NCBI GenBank assembly: GCA_023427705.1
Contig: JAEZAL010000161.1
Span: 1-7,370, forward strand
Direction: 5' to 3'
Length of the DNA stretch: 7,370 nucleotides
Source of the DNA: Bacillota bacterium
Lineage (GTDB): Bacteria > Bacillota > Clostridia > Clostridiales > Clostridiaceae
A model generated the notes under the pieces. It was not told where the DNA came from. It did no database searches and worked only from the letters and a program-made list of their open reading frames with translations. Below are positions 5,596 to 7,370 of the stretch, one piece after another (positions within the stretch are counted from its first letter, which is position 1; every line of letters starts with the position of its first letter). The position numbers were made by a program, and so were the translations under genes.

Positions 5596-6831
5596 ACCCT
5601 GATTAAATCTACCATACCACTTATAATTGCCTTCTTCATCTTTCCAAGGACTTAAATGTGAACGACAACCCATTGGTGGAAATGCATTTCCTTCATAATT
5701 TTGTCTCATTATCTTAGATGATTGATAATCTGGAACTAATCTTCTTGCAGTACATTTTGCTGCTAGTTTAGTTATGTAATCATACTTACCACCTTCAAGA
5801 CAATTATGTTCATCTAATAAATATACTAATTTAGGGAAAGCTTCTCCTATTTCTTGTCCCTTATAATTTTTCATTCCTTCTAATCTTTGTCTTATCATTT
5901 CTTCGCAAATTAATGCCATTTCTTTTTCATAAGGATGTCCCTCTTCTATTTCTAAATAAATAGTAGAAAAAGGTGATTGTCCATTAGTTGTTTGTAAAGT
6001 TGATAATTGATATCTTATTGTTTGAACTCCATCTTTTAGTTCTTTCATCTTAGCATCATAAGCTAATTTTTTAGCTAATTCTTCATCAGCTAATAGCTCT
6101 AAATAATGCTTATATGCTTTTTCTTCAGTAACCTTTAAATATTTTGCTAAATGTTTTACAGTAATACTTTGACCACCATATTGATTGCTTGATACTTGAG
6201 CTATTATTTGTGTTGTTACTGTACATGCAGTACTAAAAGATTTTGGTGACTCTACTAATTTTTCATTTATAACAGTTCCATTTTCAAGCATATCTTCTAA
6301 ATTAATTAAGCAACAGTTAAAAATTGGTGCAAGGGTATAATCCATATCATGCCAATGAATTGCCCCTTCATCATGTGCATGAACTAAGTGGGCTGGAATA
6401 AGTCTTCTTCTTGATATATCTTTTGAAACTTCTCCTGCTATTAAATCTCTTTGAGTTGCAGCTATCACTGAATTTTTATTTGAATTTTCCTTTATTACAT
6501 CTTCATTTGTTTTATTTAAAAGAGTTAGAATACTTTCATCCGTAGTATTTGTATTTCTTTTAAACGCTTGTACAGCTCTGTATCCCTCATATGCTCTAGC
6601 TGTTACAGATTGTCCATAATGAACTAATCTATCATAAACATATGCTTCTATTTTATTTATTGTAGGTGTTTCCTTCTCCTTGCGAAAATATTTTTCAGCA
6701 TCATTTGCTATAAGTTTTGCTATGTCACCTAAATAAATTCCACTTCCGTATTTCATGGATTTTATAATAGCTTCTTTAATTTTTTTCTTATCGAAGTCTA
6801 CTATACTTCCGTCTCTCTTAATAACCTTCAT
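5596..6831 (-). CDS. nrdD: Anaerobic ribonucleoside-triphosphate reductase, exon 1 (N-terminal 412 residues)
   Basis: First exon of class III ribonucleotide reductase, which makes deoxyribonucleoside triphosphates under anaerobic conditions. Residues 1-93 are an ATP cone (MKVIKRDGSIVDFD to GYRAVQAFKR), the allosteric domain. Barrel motifs follow: HDEGAIHWHDMDYT (153-166), FNCCLINLED with the conserved cysteine pair (173-174), GGQSI (219-223), and the finger loop NAFPPMGCRSHLSPW, whose Cys389 is the expected thiyl radical cysteine. The exon ends GRFNQG at 5596. Without splicing, the frame adds KQTCPLAS and stops at 5571-5569, giving a dead 420-residue protein. The spliced product has 706 residues, normal for the family. 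The start agrees with NrdD relatives; its AAGGGGG (6851-6845) is 13 bases upstream, a rather long gap. I see no NrdR-type box in the 189-base upstream gap. Confidence 0.95.
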
Positions 6832-6844
6832 AAAATAATATAAT

Positions 6845-6851
6845 CCCCCTT
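6845..6851 (-). promoter_or_regulatory. Ribosome binding site of nrdD, widely spaced
   Basis: AAGGGGG on the minus strand is separated from the ATG at 6831 by 13 A/T-rich bases. The strong match suggests it is the real site despite the spacing. No other ATG sits nearer, and the chosen start gives the expected N-terminus. Confidence 0.6.
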
Positions 6852-6888
6852 AATTTATACGAAATTTTTATAAAAACAACTCATTCTA

Positions 6889-6894
6889 ATTATA
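6889..6894 (-). promoter_or_regulatory. Candidate -10 box of the nrdD-nrdG operon
   Basis: A perfect TATAAT on the minus strand, 57 bases before the nrdD start. The bases 16 to 18 upstream (TGCAAT region) are a poor -35, so the assignment rests on the -10 alone in an AT-rich stretch. Confidence 0.25.
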
Positions 6895-7020
6895 TACTAA
6901 AGTAATTTTCATTGCATTTTTTTAGTTTCTGATTATCTTTAAGAATCTTCATAGATTTGCATTTATCTCCTGTTGCTTTTGTTTTATAACTTTTTTTAAA
7001 ATTTGTTATATTTTGTATGA

Positions 7021-7370
7021 TTATTTTAATTTACTATCTATTAAATTTATTATATTTTCTGTTTGCTCATTTAAAGGTACTCCTTCATACCACTTGTTAC
7101 TAGTCTTAGAGCTATCACCAAAAAATTCACTCTTTAATATTATCTCTGGTCTATATTCAAAATGTAAAATATCAAATTTCTCCCATTTTCCTCCCCAGAT
7201 AAATCCATTACTCTCAAAGGCCTTTACTAGCTCTTTAGGATATACCTCTATTCTTTTACTTCCTTTAGATTTATCTACCCATTTCCAATAATCTAAATCA
7301 TTTCTATTTAAATCAATGGCTATTCCATAGGCATGAGGACTAAGTCTTCCTGTATCTTGGATAACTCTAT
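7021..7370 (-). CDS. M15-family zinc metallopeptidase, partial (C-terminal 115 residues visible)
   Basis: The frame is open from the window edge to a TAA at 7023-7021, and the 5' part lies beyond the window. The visible part starts RVIQDTGRLSPHAYGIAIDL and contains the M15 signature SxHxxGxAxD (Ser10, His12, Asp19 of the visible part) and DILHFEYRPE with the third ligand His69. His12, Asp19 and His69 are the expected zinc ligands. FIWGGKW before the last ligand is also typical of this group. M15 enzymes are D-Ala-D-Ala carboxypeptidases or L-Ala-D-Glu endopeptidases acting on peptidoglycan, and which one this is cannot be told. A short tail ends IINLIDSKLK. Signal peptide or anchor would be off the window. 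It lies upstream of nrdD on the same strand, but the 189-base gap with no shared function suggests separate units. I see no clear terminator after it. Confidence 0.88.
   Translation of the reverse strand, partial: RVIQDTGRLSPHAYGIAIDLNRNDLDYWKWVDKSKGSKRIEVYPKELVKAFESNGFIWGGKWEKFDILHFEYRPEIILKSEFFGDSSKTSNKWYEGVPLNEQTENIINLIDSKLK

Noticed and set aside
6890..6952. Small 20-codon ORF on the minus strand upstream of nrdD (MKILKDNQKL...)
   Set aside because: It has no good ribosome binding site of its own, its stop lies in the candidate -10 box, and such short frames are expected by chance in AT-rich DNA.
6985..7010. TATAAC...GTTATA inverted repeat after the peptidase gene as a terminator
   Set aside because: Only six A/T-rich pairs with a 14-base loop and no GC stem. 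It is too weak to call.
6832..7020. NrdR operator boxes upstream of nrdD
   Set aside because: I looked for the paired ACACTATATATAGTGT-like sites and found only AT-rich sequence without the ACA/TGT flanks.
7013..7291. Plus-strand 92-codon frame at the right edge
   Set aside because: It is antisense to the partial M15 peptidase, which has clear zinc-ligand motifs; the plus-strand translation resembles nothing.

Overview
The window is very AT-rich and reads as a low-GC Gram-positive anaerobe, most likely Clostridium in the broad sense. The evidence is A/T-ending codons, strong GGGG-type ribosome binding sites, an oxygen-independent class III ribonucleotide reductase locus, and clostridial-looking chemoreceptor and acidic amino acid transporter genes. 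I do not name a species.

Layout. A plus-strand glutamate/aspartate-type sodium symporter (35-1330) converges on a minus-strand methyl-accepting chemotaxis protein (1404-3128). A perfect 19-bp bidirectional hairpin separates them. The chemoreceptor has its own sigma-A promoter just below the hairpin terminator of the next unit. That unit is the minus-strand nrdD-nrdG operon (6831 down to 3248). A partial M15 metallopeptidase (7021 to the window end) lies upstream of nrdD on the same strand.

The main result is in nrdD. The reductase gene is split into two exons (5596-6831 and 3760-4644) by a 951-base insertion at 4645-5595. The insertion folds by eye into a complete group I intron, with P1 to P9 paired in the right order. 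It carries a GIY-YIG homing endonuclease gene in the loop of P8. Exact splicing (5' exon ending in U, intron ending in G) restores a 706-residue NrdD across the conserved FNQG-V(I)SLNLPQ segment, about 23 residues after the catalytic cysteine loop.

Two lesions accompany it. The endonuclease is frameshifted and seems to have lost its middle, so it looks like a decaying homing gene in a ribozyme whose paired elements remain intact. nrdG, the activase that installs the glycyl radical in NrdD, has an in-frame TAA at codon 8, before its iron-sulphur cysteines. If these changes are real, NrdD can still be made by splicing but cannot be activated by this NrdG. The cell would then need another reductase, a second activase, or suppression. 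A sequencing or assembly error is the main alternative.
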